This document shows positions 63,801 to 64,000 of a stretch of 64,000 bases of DNA, in pieces; positions within the stretch are counted from its first letter, which is position 1; every line of letters starts with the position of its first letter. This DNA is from Streptomyces chattanoogensis (GTDB taxonomy: Bacteria; Actinomycetota; Actinomycetes; Streptomycetales; Streptomycetaceae): the NCBI RefSeq assembly GCF_001294335.1, contig NZ_LGKG01000149.1, positions 15,161 through 79,160 on the forward strand, read 5' to 3'. Both the position numbers and the translations under genes were made by a program. The notes beneath the pieces are model-generated. The model saw nothing but the letters and a program-made list of their open reading frames with translations, did not search any database and was not told the DNA's origin.

Positions 63801-64000
63801 TAGGTGTGATCTTCGCGGGGCGTTCCCCGCGGCGACATGGACAACAATACCAAGGTTTCGGAGTGCCTTTCACCTGCGTATCCGTTGGGGCATAAACCAT
63901 ACCTATGGGTAATGGCGGACAATTCGCTCAGATCCGGGGGCGGCGCGGGCCGCGGGTTCCGTCGGTGTTGCGGGGCATCCCCGGGGCACGTTCCGGTCCG
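63801..64000. other. chromosomal flank right of tRNA-Leu
   Basis: 200 bp without a supported gene. A short hairpin GCGGGG-cgtt-CCCCGC lies near 63816-63831. The tRNA promoter should be here, reading leftward; no clear -35/-10 was assigned. Confidence 0.4.

Overview
The window looks like a Streptomyces (or close relative) chromosome. It has very high GC, GTG/TTG starts behind GGAGG-type ribosome binding sites, Streptomyces-style type VII secretion (T7SS/ESX) genes, DUF6192/RacP-like and DUF2637-type plasmid proteins, and IS630 copies. No searches were run; all calls come from reading the DNA and translations.

Layout. (1) 1-9.2 kb is an accessory island: a partial unknown protein, a 1266-aa RecD-like helicase fused to a PD-(D/E)XK-like nuclease (defence-like), a possible HEPN remnant, a cyclic-phosphate-processing receiver (cREC) protein, an MmpS-like lipoprotein, a 5'-truncated IS630 and a 42-bp 3' piece of tRNA-Thr(GGU), i.e. 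an old integration scar. (2) 9.2-13.1 kb has an unknown gene, a DUF6192/RacP-like pair and a decayed gene. (3) 13.2-35.1 kb is the T7SS locus. EccC (+) faces away from EccD-EccB-MycP and a second minus-strand series (coiled-coil protein, Pro-rich WXG protein, mycosin-like protein, EsxA/EsxB-like pair, small WXG-like protein, alpha/beta hydrolase, two lipoproteins). A separate plus-strand substrate-like module lies at 13.4-16.6 kb. The promoter block of that module occurs a second time at 17.06-18.17 kb, where an IS630 interrupts it. No EccE was found. (4) 35.1-38.6 kb holds a nonsense-interrupted secreted protein, a VWA protein, a frameshifted anti-sigma factor relic and a single-pass membrane protein. 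(5) 38.7-45.1 kb is a minus-strand polymorphic toxin operon: SseB-like protein, helical WXG-like protein, 1598-aa RHS toxin with an N-terminal WXG-like export domain, and a putative immunity protein. The toxin is probably exported by the neighbouring T7SS.

(6) About 45.6-63.75 kb is an integrative conjugative element of the T4SS type. A minus-strand operon encodes a regulator, a VirB2-like pilin, VirB6/TrbL-like, PrgI-like, VirB4-like, TraG/VirD4-like, replication-relaxation, lytic transglycosylase/NlpC, DUF2637-like and winged-helix proteins, and ends in a strong hairpin. A divergent plus-strand set encodes a methyltransferase-like protein, an N4/N6 DNA methyltransferase, a C5 methyltransferase and a large serine integrase. 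The integrase reading frame runs into the 3' half of tRNA-Leu(GAG), the likely attachment site. No relaxase was recognised.

Main points for follow-up: a mycosin paralogue with the catalytic His replaced by Gln, the toxin/immunity pair beside the T7SS, an 11-bp-period repeat array between the divergent element operons, a GATC-rich block inside the T4SS operon, the duplicated promoter block split by an IS, and the helicase-nuclease protein.
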